This document shows positions 7,565 to 15,730 of a stretch of DNA of 64,000 bases, in pieces. The notes under the pieces were generated by a model. That model saw nothing but the letters and a program-made list of their open reading frames with translations, searched no databases and was not told where the DNA came from. The DNA is taken from NCBI RefSeq assembly GCF_001904635.1, contig NZ_MRCB01000019.1:26174-90173 (forward strand). The letters are read 5' to 3'. Origin of the DNA: Hydrococcus rivularis NIES-593 (GTDB lineage: Bacteria; Cyanobacteriota; Cyanobacteriia; Cyanobacteriales; Microcystaceae). The position numbers and the translations under genes are program-made. The first letter of the stretch is position 1, and the number at the start of each line of letters is the position of its first letter.

Positions 7565-9295
7565 TTATCTAACCTTCTGTTTCAAAATCGCGTCGAGCAT
7601 CGCGAGTAATTTTCTCTCGTCAAAAGGCTTGCTGAGATAGCCAGCAGCCCCCAATTCCCTTGCCAGGCGACGGTGGCGATCGCTACTGTACGTACTGATC
7701 AAGATGACGGGTATTTTAGCTAGCTGCGGGTTTTGACGGCAAGATTTGAGAACGCCAAAGCCATTGAGATTAGGCATTTCAATGTCGCTGACAATCAAAT
7801 CGACGGCTGGATTTTGGAGCAATTGCCGCATGCCTTCTTCTCCATCTTGCGCTTGTATGACTCGATACCCTGCTTTTTGCAGAGTCAAAACAAGCACCCG
7901 CCGCGAGGTGCGCGAATCGTCGATCGCCAAAATCGTAGCAGGAGCAGGTTTGGAACCTGCCCCTACGGCTATCGGCATTCGGTCGAGCTTTTGAGCGAGT
8001 AAAGCCTCAATATTGATGACCGCGACCAAATTTTCGTCCTCCAGAATCGCGCAGCCAGCGCAGTAACTTGGAGGTGCGATCGCGCTGCCAAAAGGCTTGA
8101 CGACCATTTCCGGCACCGCCATCAGGCGATCGACGGCTAACTCGACGGCGATTGTCTGCCGACCGAGATCGAGGACGACGACCATAAGATCGCTAGGATC
8201 GGTTGTACCTCCAATCCCAACTGGCAGGGGGCTATTGTATTCGAGCAGTTCGGATAGGCGGTAAAGAGGAAGATCGCTATCTTGCCAGTGTAACCACTGC
8301 CGTCCGCTCGCATCGATGGAGCATTTGCCTTGAGCTAGCAAAATTTCTCGGACTTGTTGGCAAGAGACGACAAAGGCAGCAGAACCCGCCAACCAAACGA
8401 GCGAATTAGCCGTCTTCAGCGTTCGTTCCTCGTTTAAGGTTTCCTGTGGGCCAGCGATTGGGAAAACCATCCGCTCTCGTTCCAGTTCCAAAAACTGTTC
8501 TGCGATAGGGATTTCTGCGTCCCATAAATCCTCGTGTTTGACTTTTGTCGTCAAACTGCTTTTGGCGGTTGCCTTCCAAATGCCTCTAAAACCTGCTAAA
8601 GCCAGCTGTCCGATAGTAGGAGCCGTTTGAGGACTCACTTGCAGGGTTGCCAGCGTAATTTGGGCAACGGCAACAAACTCGGAGATCTCTAACAGTTCGC
8701 CCAAGCTTAAAAACTCTTCGATTTGAGCCATGAGTGCTGTTGCCAGGTTAGAGGCTTTGGGACGAGACAAGATCGCCTCCAGATTTGCCAGCGCTTGAGG
8801 AACTTCCTGGTTCAACAGCGATTCTGTCTCTTCCTCCTCTCGCTCCAGGTCATCATCGAGCGCCAGTAGTTCTTCTAGCTCGTCTGGCACAGGAGTCAGG
8901 TAGGCTTCGAGTCGGGTAAAAATGGGTTCCGCTTTGGCGATCGCGTTTGCCCCCTCCTCGCGATCGGCTTGAATTTGGGTCAGCAGAGATTGGCGCAGAC
9001 ATTCATAAGCCTGCCAGAGCAGATCTGCGAGTTCGGAATCGACGATCGGCTTTTCTTGCCACACTCGACGAAAAAAATTCTCGAACCGATCGGCTAGAGT
9101 ATAGATGTCGGTTAATTTAACTTGGGCTGCACCACTCTTGATAGTACTCGCCGCCCGCACCAATCCATAAACATTGGTAAGGCTGAGGTCATCAGGGAGT
9201 TTTAGCAACGTTTCTTGGAGCTGCTGTAGGAGTTCTAGCGCTTCCTCGACGAAGAGATGATAGGCTTGGTCGTGGAAATCGGGATCGAGGGTCAT
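7565..9295 (-). CDS. CheA-like hybrid: degenerate Hpt, CheW and response-regulator receiver
   Basis: A 576-residue protein. Residues 5-120 form an Hpt domain, but the phospho-accepting His is a Ser (AASTIKSGAAQV, Ser50, where the family has AAHTIKG). An acidic linker follows at about 140-160. A CheW domain lies around 290-440, then a receiver domain at about 455-572 with the acidic pair (IDDS), phospho-Asp (VSDIEMP), Thr/Ser (LISTYSS) and Lys (LSKPF) intact. The catalytic ATPase domain of CheA is absent. It follows the chemoreceptor gene by 63 bp, so it probably couples to it as scaffold and phosphate sink. Cyanobacteria are known to split CheA into separate proteins. The CheW-REC linker carries a palindrome at 7941-7963. 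Confidence 0.82.
   Translation of the reverse strand: MTLDPDFHDQAYHLFVEEALELLQQLQETLLKLPDDLSLTNVYGLVRAASTIKSGAAQVKLTDIYTLADRFENFFRRVWQEKPIVDSELADLLWQAYECLRQSLLTQIQADREEGANAIAKAEPIFTRLEAYLTPVPDELEELLALDDDLEREEEETESLLNQEVPQALANLEAILSRPKASNLATALMAQIEEFLSLGELLEISEFVAVAQITLATLQVSPQTAPTIGQLALAGFRGIWKATAKSSLTTKVKHEDLWDAEIPIAEQFLELERERMVFPIAGPQETLNEERTLKTANSLVWLAGSAAFVVSCQQVREILLAQGKCSIDASGRQWLHWQDSDLPLYRLSELLEYNSPLPVGIGGTTDPSDLMVVVLDLGRQTIAVELAVDRLMAVPEMVVKPFGSAIAPPSYCAGCAILEDENLVAVINIEALLAQKLDRMPIAVGAGSKPAPATILAIDDSRTSRRVLVLTLQKAGYRVIQAQDGEEGMRQLLQNPAVDLIVSDIEMPNLNGFGVLKSCRQNPQLAKIPVILISTYSSDRHRRLARELGAAGYLSKPFDERKLLAMLDAILKQKVR
7941..7963. repeat. Palindromic element inside coding sequence (CheW-REC linker)
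   Basis: GGAGCAGGTT, TGG, AACCTGCCCC: a 10-bp stem with one mismatch and a 3-base loop. It resembles the short GC-rich palindromes common in cyanobacterial spacers, yet here it encodes the linker residues GAGSKPAP without breaking the frame. Confidence 0.55.
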
Positions 9296-9358
9296 CGTTA
9301 GTTTCCTGTCATCGTCTATTGTTTAGAATTCAACGCATAGAATTCAAAATCCGGATGA

Positions 9359-12331
9359 CTATGGCTTTTCGCTCTGAAGTTGGTGGGCAACTGCTGCTAG
9401 CTTGTTGAAGGACTCGACTACTGCCATTGATTGCTCCGAGGTTCGGCTGGCAAGATTGGCAACATTGAGAACCGATTGGCTTGCCGAGGCGGAGGTTTGT
9501 GCTTGGCGATCGGCAGCTTGGACGATCTCCGCTACTAGCGCGTTCATTCGTTCGCTGACGGTGGCAATTTGCTGAAGCGCTTTTTGAGTTTCGCTAACTA
9601 CCTGACTTTCTGCGATCGCCCTGTCATGTCCGGTTCCGATCGCGGCAGCCACTTGTCGGGTTTGTGCTTGGATCTCCTCGACCAAAGGAGCGATCGCGGC
9701 AATATCGGCGTCCAACTGCCGCGCCAAAGCCAGCACTTTTTCGCCGATTGTCGCGAATTCTTTGCCTGCCTCTCCGGTTCTCGCCGCTTCCAGGGCTGCA
9801 TTCATTGCCTGAAGCTTCATCTGCGATGCTACCTGAGAGAGCATATCGACGATCTCGGCAAGCTTGCGAGAGGGTCGATCGAGACGCTTGACTTGCTCGG
9901 TTGCTGCCAATGCCGTTTCTTGAATGGCAGCCATCCCTTTAACGATACGACCCATCGCCCGTTGGGAAAACTGGACGATTTGAGCGACCTGCTGCTTGTG
10001 CATGTCTACTTGTTGGGCGCTGGCGCTCGTGGTTTGGGCTAAATTGTTGACTTCTTTAATCTGATTGTAGGCAGCCGTCACCGATTCCATCTGACTCATC
10101 GCTTCGGTCGAGAGGGTTTCGACGGCAGTCTGGCTATTTCTGAGCAGTTCGGCAACTTGAGCCAGAAGCACTTCTTTTTGTTGGCGCTGTTGGTAAGCCA
10201 ATCCTTCGGCTTGGTGGTAAGCTTGCTCTACCTGAGAAAGCAGCCGTGCGTGGTCGAGGGCCAATCCGACCTGTAGGGCTAGCTGGGCAACGAGATCGAT
10301 CTCGGCTTGCTGCCAGGTGCGGTAGCTAGAGCACTGATGGGCGATTAGCAACCCGAATAACTGATTGTCTCTAATAATCGGAGCTACTAAATTCGCCTTG
10401 ATTTCTAACCGTTCCATTAACTGCAAGTGTTCGGGATGAAACCCCGCCTCGAAGACGTTGCTAGTGGGAACGACGCGACCCCTTAGATAAGCTTGACGCA
10501 ACTGTTCGGGAATGCAAGGGTCTTCAATTCGATGTTCTAGGGCATGTATCCAGCCGGATAGCACGGATTCGGCGGCAATATAGCCGCTCCAGTCGGAGTT
10601 GAAGCGATAAACGACCGCGCGATCGGCTCTAATGGCTTTACGGATTTCTTCTACCGTAGTGTTGAGAATGCTTTCTTCGTTGAGCGATTCCCGAATGCGG
10701 CGGGAAAGGTAGGCTAATAACTCGGTTCGTACCGCTTCGGCATCCATGCGCTGGAGGAGTCTGGCTTGGTCGAGGGCAAAACCGACTTGCATCGCTATCT
10801 GGGTAAAGAAATCGATTTCTGACTGCTGCCAGTTGCGCGGGGCAGAGCATTGATGGGCGATGAGCAACCCGAATAATCGCCCGTCTTTGAGAATAGGGGC
10901 AACTAAATTGGCTTTGACCGCAAACGGTTCGAGTTGTTTGAGGTGACATTCGGTCAGGCCAGCCTGGTAAATATCCGGCGTTGCCTGTACCCGACCCGCT
11001 TGATATTGCTCGACATAGCCTTGGGCAAAGCAGGGGTCTTTGATGCGGGCGTGAATTGCCTTGGGCAATCCCGGTACTACCGATTCGGCGACTACGGTTC
11101 CGTACCATTCGTCGTCGAAACTGTAAACGACGACGCGATCGCTTCTGATTGCCTTACGCACTTCGTCAACCGTCGTTTTGAGAATGTCTTCCTCGACTAA
11201 AGACTCGCGAATGCGGCGCGTGATTTCGATAAATAGCTGTGCGCGATCGAATTTCGTATCTAACTGTTCTAGCGTTTGCGTGTAGTCGAGGGCAAAACCG
11301 ATTTGAGTTGCGATTTGAGCCAACAAATCGATTTCGGCGGACTGCCAATAGCGAGGCGCAGAGCATTGATTGGCAATCAGTAAGGCAAACAGCCGATTCT
11401 TTTTAAGAATGGGAGCAATCAGATTTGCCTTGACCGCAAATCGCTCCAGCAGCCCGATATGACAATCGTTAAGACCTGCGTTATGAATATCGTCGATCGC
11501 CTTGACGCGACCGTTGCGATAGAGTTCGACATATTCCTCTAAACAGGCATCTGAGAGCGTCGCCCACAACATTTTCGGCCAGCCCGCCGCCACCGATTCT
11601 TCGACGATTACCCCCTCGACGTTAGAGTTAGCGTCGAAGCGAAAGATGGCTACGCGGTCGGTTCTGAGGGATTGACGCACTTCTTCGACGGCAAATCTGA
11701 GGACTTCTTCTTGAGAGCGCGCTTCCCGCAGGCGACGAGTAATTTTCATCAAAATTTGAAAGCGTTCGGCTTCGGCTTCTTGTTTCCAAAGTAGGTCTGG
11801 CAGTTGTTCGTCGAGCAAGCTGAGGTTTGTTTTCAAAGCCACTAATTCATCTTTGCCCGCTACGCGATCGCGAATTCTCGTGTCTTCTCGCCGCAGTCGA
11901 TTGACCAATTGATTTGAGGTTTCGGCGGCATTGAGAACTGGTCGCAAGGTTCGATTGGCGGCAATTGCTGCGATCGCGCCAGCAATCGCGGCGGTGGCTG
12001 CCGTTCCCAATCCCAGGAGGGACAGTTGGTTCTGGAGTGCGAGTTTTTCTGCGAGCAATCCGGCTTGCTCTAGCTCCTTCTGGAACGATTGATTGCCGAT
12101 ATAAGTAGCCGTCCCCACGATGAGCGGAGGGATCGTGCCGATGGCGATCGCGATCGCTAATACTTTCGATTTCAGACTCTGCTCGCGTTGCCCGCTCTGC
12201 TGCCGCCTCGGTTCTGCTTGCCGCTGAGGCGCTCCTAATTCGGGACGAGGAGGAAGATTGTCGATTCTCTGGGCAGAATCGGGAGGATTGTCTGGATTTT
12301 TACTAGACTTTGGGGACGGAGACTGGGACAT
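9359..12331 (-). CDS. Methyl-accepting chemotaxis protein with three cyanobacteriochrome-like GAF domains
   Basis: A 990-residue receptor. A Pro/Gln-rich N-terminus (1-50) leads to a membrane helix at about 55-79, a short outer loop, and a second helix at 104-125. GAF1 (about 206-348) has DACL at 261-264 and Cys290-His291. GAF2 (378-520) has DPCF at 432-435 and Cys462-His463. GAF3 (551-692) has DPCI at 604-607 but Glu634-His635 in place of Cys-His. A coiled-coil MCP domain runs from about 720 to the end, with the tip MNAALEAARTGEAG. Cys-His is the bilin attachment pair of cyanobacteriochromes and D-x-C-F marks the dual-Cys blue/green class. PixJ-type phototaxis receptors share this plan. Bilin binding is inferred. 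Confidence 0.85.
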   Translation of the reverse strand: MSQSPSPKSSKNPDNPPDSAQRIDNLPPRPELGAPQRQAEPRRQQSGQREQSLKSKVLAIAIAIGTIPPLIVGTATYIGNQSFQKELEQAGLLAEKLALQNQLSLLGLGTAATAAIAGAIAAIAANRTLRPVLNAAETSNQLVNRLRREDTRIRDRVAGKDELVALKTNLSLLDEQLPDLLWKQEAEAERFQILMKITRRLREARSQEEVLRFAVEEVRQSLRTDRVAIFRFDANSNVEGVIVEESVAAGWPKMLWATLSDACLEEYVELYRNGRVKAIDDIHNAGLNDCHIGLLERFAVKANLIAPILKKNRLFALLIANQCSAPRYWQSAEIDLLAQIATQIGFALDYTQTLEQLDTKFDRAQLFIEITRRIRESLVEEDILKTTVDEVRKAIRSDRVVVYSFDDEWYGTVVAESVVPGLPKAIHARIKDPCFAQGYVEQYQAGRVQATPDIYQAGLTECHLKQLEPFAVKANLVAPILKDGRLFGLLIAHQCSAPRNWQQSEIDFFTQIAMQVGFALDQARLLQRMDAEAVRTELLAYLSRRIRESLNEESILNTTVEEIRKAIRADRAVVYRFNSDWSGYIAAESVLSGWIHALEHRIEDPCIPEQLRQAYLRGRVVPTSNVFEAGFHPEHLQLMERLEIKANLVAPIIRDNQLFGLLIAHQCSSYRTWQQAEIDLVAQLALQVGLALDHARLLSQVEQAYHQAEGLAYQQRQQKEVLLAQVAELLRNSQTAVETLSTEAMSQMESVTAAYNQIKEVNNLAQTTSASAQQVDMHKQQVAQIVQFSQRAMGRIVKGMAAIQETALAATEQVKRLDRPSRKLAEIVDMLSQVASQMKLQAMNAALEAARTGEAGKEFATIGEKVLALARQLDADIAAIAPLVEEIQAQTRQVAAAIGTGHDRAIAESQVVSETQKALQQIATVSERMNALVAEIVQAADRQAQTSASASQSVLNVANLASRTSEQSMAVVESFNKLAAVAHQLQSEKP

Positions 12332-12385
12332 AAATCGAACCTCGCTTGGAGCAGTTGACTAAAATTTCTTTTTTTGCCCGCACTT

Positions 12386-14002
12386 CTAGGATAAAATCCT
12401 ATCTACTAACCGATGAAGATTTTTGCCTATTTCTTTTTGGCGATCGTCGGAAGATGGCTCGCTCTGGCAATTACATTCATCCATTCTCCCCACCAAAGAC
12501 ACAAACCCCAGTCGCCACCAACCGCAAACCCCTCGCGCTACCCCCGCCCGATTGAAAACGTCAACGAAACAAGCTGGCAGATGTCCTGGGACTGCCGATC
12601 GTTCGAAGGTTAACTCATGATAATTCAACCATTTTCCTTTTGCGTACCAGCCGACGCGATCGCCAAAAGCTCTCCAAATCTCGTAATCGAACTCACTGGT
12701 TCCCCCCAATTGCTGATAAATTTGCTTCTGGGAGCTAAAACCAAAGCGTCCGTTGCTATAATCCTGCCAGATGCGATCGATCGTATATAAATCCGTGCAG
12801 GGAAATTGTTCGATCGCGTTGAGATTCAAACATCCCTCCTGTTCGCGACGGGCGACTCGCAGCATCAAATTCCAGGTTTCGCGATCTGCCTCTCCATAGT
12901 TCCCTGTCGCTAGTAGCGATCGCAGTTGGCTGTAATCAACCGTCATGGGTACAGCGCGTCGGGGGTCTCTTAGTTGGGGGAATTGCTGGCGTGGGTTTTC
13001 CGACCCATCATCACTAGCGTTGGATTGTTCTTCTTTGAAGCAAGTGGTATTTGGAAGGACGGAAACGGTAGGAGTCAGATTTTTTTTGTCTGTTAGCGTT
13101 ATCGTTGGCGTTAAAGTCAAGGCTTGCAGGACTTCTGCGGCAGACTGAAAGCGATCGCTCGCTTCCCACTGCAACATTTTGTTTAGGATAGCTTCTAACT
13201 GGGCACTCACCGAAATGCCCCGCTCTTGCCAGTTAAACTGCTGGCGCTCGACATCAAAAAGCGGGTCGCCCTCCTCATCGGTTGGGAAGCATCCGGTTAG
13301 CAATCGAATGCAAGTCATAGCTAAACTATAGAGGTCGCTGGCAGGAGAAACGCTTCCTCGCATTTGTTCGGGGGCGGCATATCCTGGCGTTCCAGTAATC
13401 GGACTTTTCCCAATAGGGAAGTCAGCACTTAGCTGTTGAGAACCGCCAAAATCGATTAATACCAGAGACCTCTGCGATCGCCGGATAATATTACTCGGTT
13501 TGATATCTCGGTGAATGATCTGTCGTTCGTGAATATATTGAAGAACTGGTAGCAACTCGACGAGAACTTGCCGCACTTTTTGTTCGCTAAAAGCTCCGCT
13601 TTCTTTAGCTTCTCTATACAAATCAAGCCCTTCGATAAATTCCTGGACGATATACAATCGTCCCTCCTGCTCTGTAAAAGCCAGTAGTTCTGGAATCTGA
13701 GCGTGTTGACCCAATTTTTTGAGGATTTCTGCCTCTTGCCGAAACAAAGTTAAAGATTTCTGGTAAGCTTTGCTGCTTTGGGGAAGCGGATAAAACTGCT
13801 TGATAACGCAGGGATTGTCCAACAAATGTTCGTCCACTGCTGCAAACGTTCGAGCAAATCCCCCAGATCCAATTTGGCGAACGGCTCGATATCGAGCCGC
13901 CAATAGCAAGTTTGCACCGCATCGCTGACAGTTCGTACTGTTGTATGGATGATGATAGAGGCAATTAGGATTCATGCACTGGCTGGTTTTCAAGGCAGTC
14001 AT
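12386..14002 (-). CDS. Serine/threonine protein kinase with N-terminal zinc ribbon and C-terminal GUN4 domain
   Basis: A 538-residue protein. Four Cys (9, 14, 26, 29; C-x4-C and C-x2-C) suggest a zinc ribbon at the N-terminus. The Hanks-type kinase domain spans about 37-300, with the Gly loop GSGGFA, Lys68, HRDIKPSN (catalytic Asp166), DFG 184-186 and APE in GYAAPEQ, so it should be active. After a linker, residues about 355-500 match GUN4 (SLLATGNYGEADRETWNLML, FGFSSQKQIYQQLGG). GUN4 domains bind porphyrins or bilins, and stand-alone GUN4 aids Mg-chelatase. The gene lies 54 bp upstream of the chemoreceptor, so it probably heads the cassette. Start 14002 has GCAAGAGG immediately upstream; ATG 13975 is an alternative. 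Confidence 0.88.
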   Translation of the reverse strand: MTALKTSQCMNPNCLYHHPYNSTNCQRCGANLLLAARYRAVRQIGSGGFARTFAAVDEHLLDNPCVIKQFYPLPQSSKAYQKSLTLFRQEAEILKKLGQHAQIPELLAFTEQEGRLYIVQEFIEGLDLYREAKESGAFSEQKVRQVLVELLPVLQYIHERQIIHRDIKPSNIIRRSQRSLVLIDFGGSQQLSADFPIGKSPITGTPGYAAPEQMRGSVSPASDLYSLAMTCIRLLTGCFPTDEEGDPLFDVERQQFNWQERGISVSAQLEAILNKMLQWEASDRFQSAAEVLQALTLTPTITLTDKKNLTPTVSVLPNTTCFKEEQSNASDDGSENPRQQFPQLRDPRRAVPMTVDYSQLRSLLATGNYGEADRETWNLMLRVARREQEGCLNLNAIEQFPCTDLYTIDRIWQDYSNGRFGFSSQKQIYQQLGGTSEFDYEIWRAFGDRVGWYAKGKWLNYHELTFERSAVPGHLPACFVDVFNRAGVARGVCGWWRLGFVSLVGRMDECNCQSEPSSDDRQKEIGKNLHRLVDRILS

Positions 14003-14330
14003 CCTCTTGCTTTTTTAATAAATGATGGAAGTTTGACACAATTAGAGATGTCGATAGCCAGTTATTTATTTACAATTGAAATCTGTTTGACGAGATAAAG
14101 TTAAAGACTTAACCGATACACAACGAGTAACAAGCTTGCGAAAAGCTTATCCTTAGAAGGCATTTTACAGCAAACAAAAGCTAACGTTGAAAAACTCTAA
14201 AATCAATTCCCCCTTTCTCTCAAAGTAGCGGTTTAATAGAATTTAAGTCATGTTATCTTTATACAGCTATATTTTGTTTGGGAAAGTAACAATTAGTTTT
14301 ACAAAATTCATTACTTCTGTGTGAAAAACA
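14003..14330. other. Divergent intergenic region, 328 bp
   Basis: Lies between the kinase gene and the divergent PilB-N-like gene and should hold promoters for both. It is AT-rich. I see no ORF, RNA or clear operator. Confidence 0.5.
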
Positions 14331-15638
14331 ATGCCCCAACCCAGCAACCCTTTTCAATTTTCTCAACCCGAACCCGTTCCGGCTCAGACGGATTGGTCAG
14401 TCAGCAATTTCGAGCAAGCCTTTCGGCTGATCGACTCGCTCATTCCTAAAGCAGCTTGCCTTTACCATCAGTTTTTACCGCTATCGCTAGTCGAGAAGCA
14501 TCTGACTCTGGGGATGGTAAACTTGAAAGATGCGGCAGCGCTCGATTACGTCCGGTCCCTTTTATCTTCCGGCGACTATTGTCTAAAAATTCAGCCCATA
14601 GATTCTAAAACGCTGCAACTCATTCTTTCTGCTCATTCAAACTCTCTGCAAGCAGCTCCTTCAGACCTCCAAGACGCGAAGTTGACGCAACAACAGATTC
14701 CCCAACTTCCAACTAATTTCAATGCCCAGCCAACGCTAATTCATGACGCGATCGCGTTGGAACGACCAAATGCCGACTCCGCAACTCATTTCAACAATCA
14801 CTCGGCACTAATTAACGAGCGAGCGACGCTAATCGTTGATAACCCAGAAGACCTATCGCCCAGCTTGGCAGACAGTGCTTCCGATGCTTTCCCTCCCCCT
14901 CCATCTGCTACTAACTTTAACGAACAACCGACTCTAATTGTCGATGGTCTAGATGAGCTACCCCCAGAGCTAGCAGAGAGGATGTTCGGTTCGGCTTCGC
15001 CCCAAAACGCTAATTCGCCAGCGGAAAAGCTATCCGATGTCGCTTCCCAACCGCTATTGGAAGTACAAACCTACTCGACGTCGCAATCTCTTGACTTTCT
15101 GGCGAAATTGTCGCCCCAAAAGCTATGGCAAGAATTATTGACTCGAGTGCTCAGCGAAGGGATCGGGCGACTCTATTTTGAACGACATCCCCATCACGGA
15201 CGCATTTTTTGGAGTAAAAATGGCGTTTTGCAGTTGTCTTTGGAAAAAGTAACGCCATCGGTTTTCCAGGGCACGATCGACGAGTTTAAGCGATTGCTCA
15301 AGCTACCCGCTACGCCGCTTCAACAAGCGAGAAAAGGAGAACTAGAACGATACTATCGGCAAGAACGTTTGTTACTGCGCTGGCAGGTCATACCGGGTAA
15401 ATACGGGGAGGAAGGAACGCTGCAAGTGTTGCGAGGCAAAGCATCGGAGTTGTATCAACAGCGGCAAATGGATGAATTAGGACAGCAAGCCTTGCGATTG
15501 GCTGAAAGCTTGGAGAGAAAATTAAGACAAATTCAAGCGATGTCTAAAATTAATCCTACTCGACTAGAGATGCTTCCTTCTCTGCGCCAGATCCACGAAA
15601 AAATCCATCGATCTTTAAAAGATTTAGAGAAATATTAG
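14331..15638 (+). CDS. PilB/GspE N-terminal-like protein with repeated TLI motifs
   Basis: A 435-residue protein without an ATPase domain. Residues about 25-108 resemble the N-terminal domain of type IV pilus/type II secretion ATPases (LVEKHLTLGMVNLKDAAALDYVRSLL). The middle holds degenerate repeats with the core FNxQPTLI-x-D: FNAQPTLIHD, RATLIVDNPEDLSP and FNEQPTLIVDGLDELPPE. The C-terminal 190 residues (LSPQKLWQELLTRVLSEGIGR onward) end in a charged helical tail and match nothing I can name. It is divergent from the Ser/Thr kinase gene, and the TLI threonines would be plausible phosphorylation sites, though this is inference. Probably a pilus or motility regulator. Confidence 0.65.
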   Translation: MPQPSNPFQFSQPEPVPAQTDWSVSNFEQAFRLIDSLIPKAACLYHQFLPLSLVEKHLTLGMVNLKDAAALDYVRSLLSSGDYCLKIQPIDSKTLQLILSAHSNSLQAAPSDLQDAKLTQQQIPQLPTNFNAQPTLIHDAIALERPNADSATHFNNHSALINERATLIVDNPEDLSPSLADSASDAFPPPPSATNFNEQPTLIVDGLDELPPELAERMFGSASPQNANSPAEKLSDVASQPLLEVQTYSTSQSLDFLAKLSPQKLWQELLTRVLSEGIGRLYFERHPHHGRIFWSKNGVLQLSLEKVTPSVFQGTIDEFKRLLKLPATPLQQARKGELERYYRQERLLLRWQVIPGKYGEEGTLQVLRGKASELYQQRQMDELGQQALRLAESLERKLRQIQAMSKINPTRLEMLPSLRQIHEKIHRSLKDLEKY

Positions 15639-15730
15639 TTTTTCATGAGTGACAATTTATCTGTCGCGATCGCAATCTGTAGTTAGTTTTAAGAGAAAGT
15701 ATCTACTCTCCCTTTCCATCAATCTTTTAA

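Noticed and set aside
7565..9295. Full CheA kinase
   Set aside because: No ATP-binding N, G1, F or G2 boxes lie between the Hpt and CheW parts, and the Hpt His is missing.
9569..11366. Several open frames of 66-157 codons opposite or out of frame with the chemoreceptor gene
   Set aside because: They are shadows of a strongly coding frame with recognisable domains; their translations show no family motifs and have biased Arg/Ser/Cys composition.
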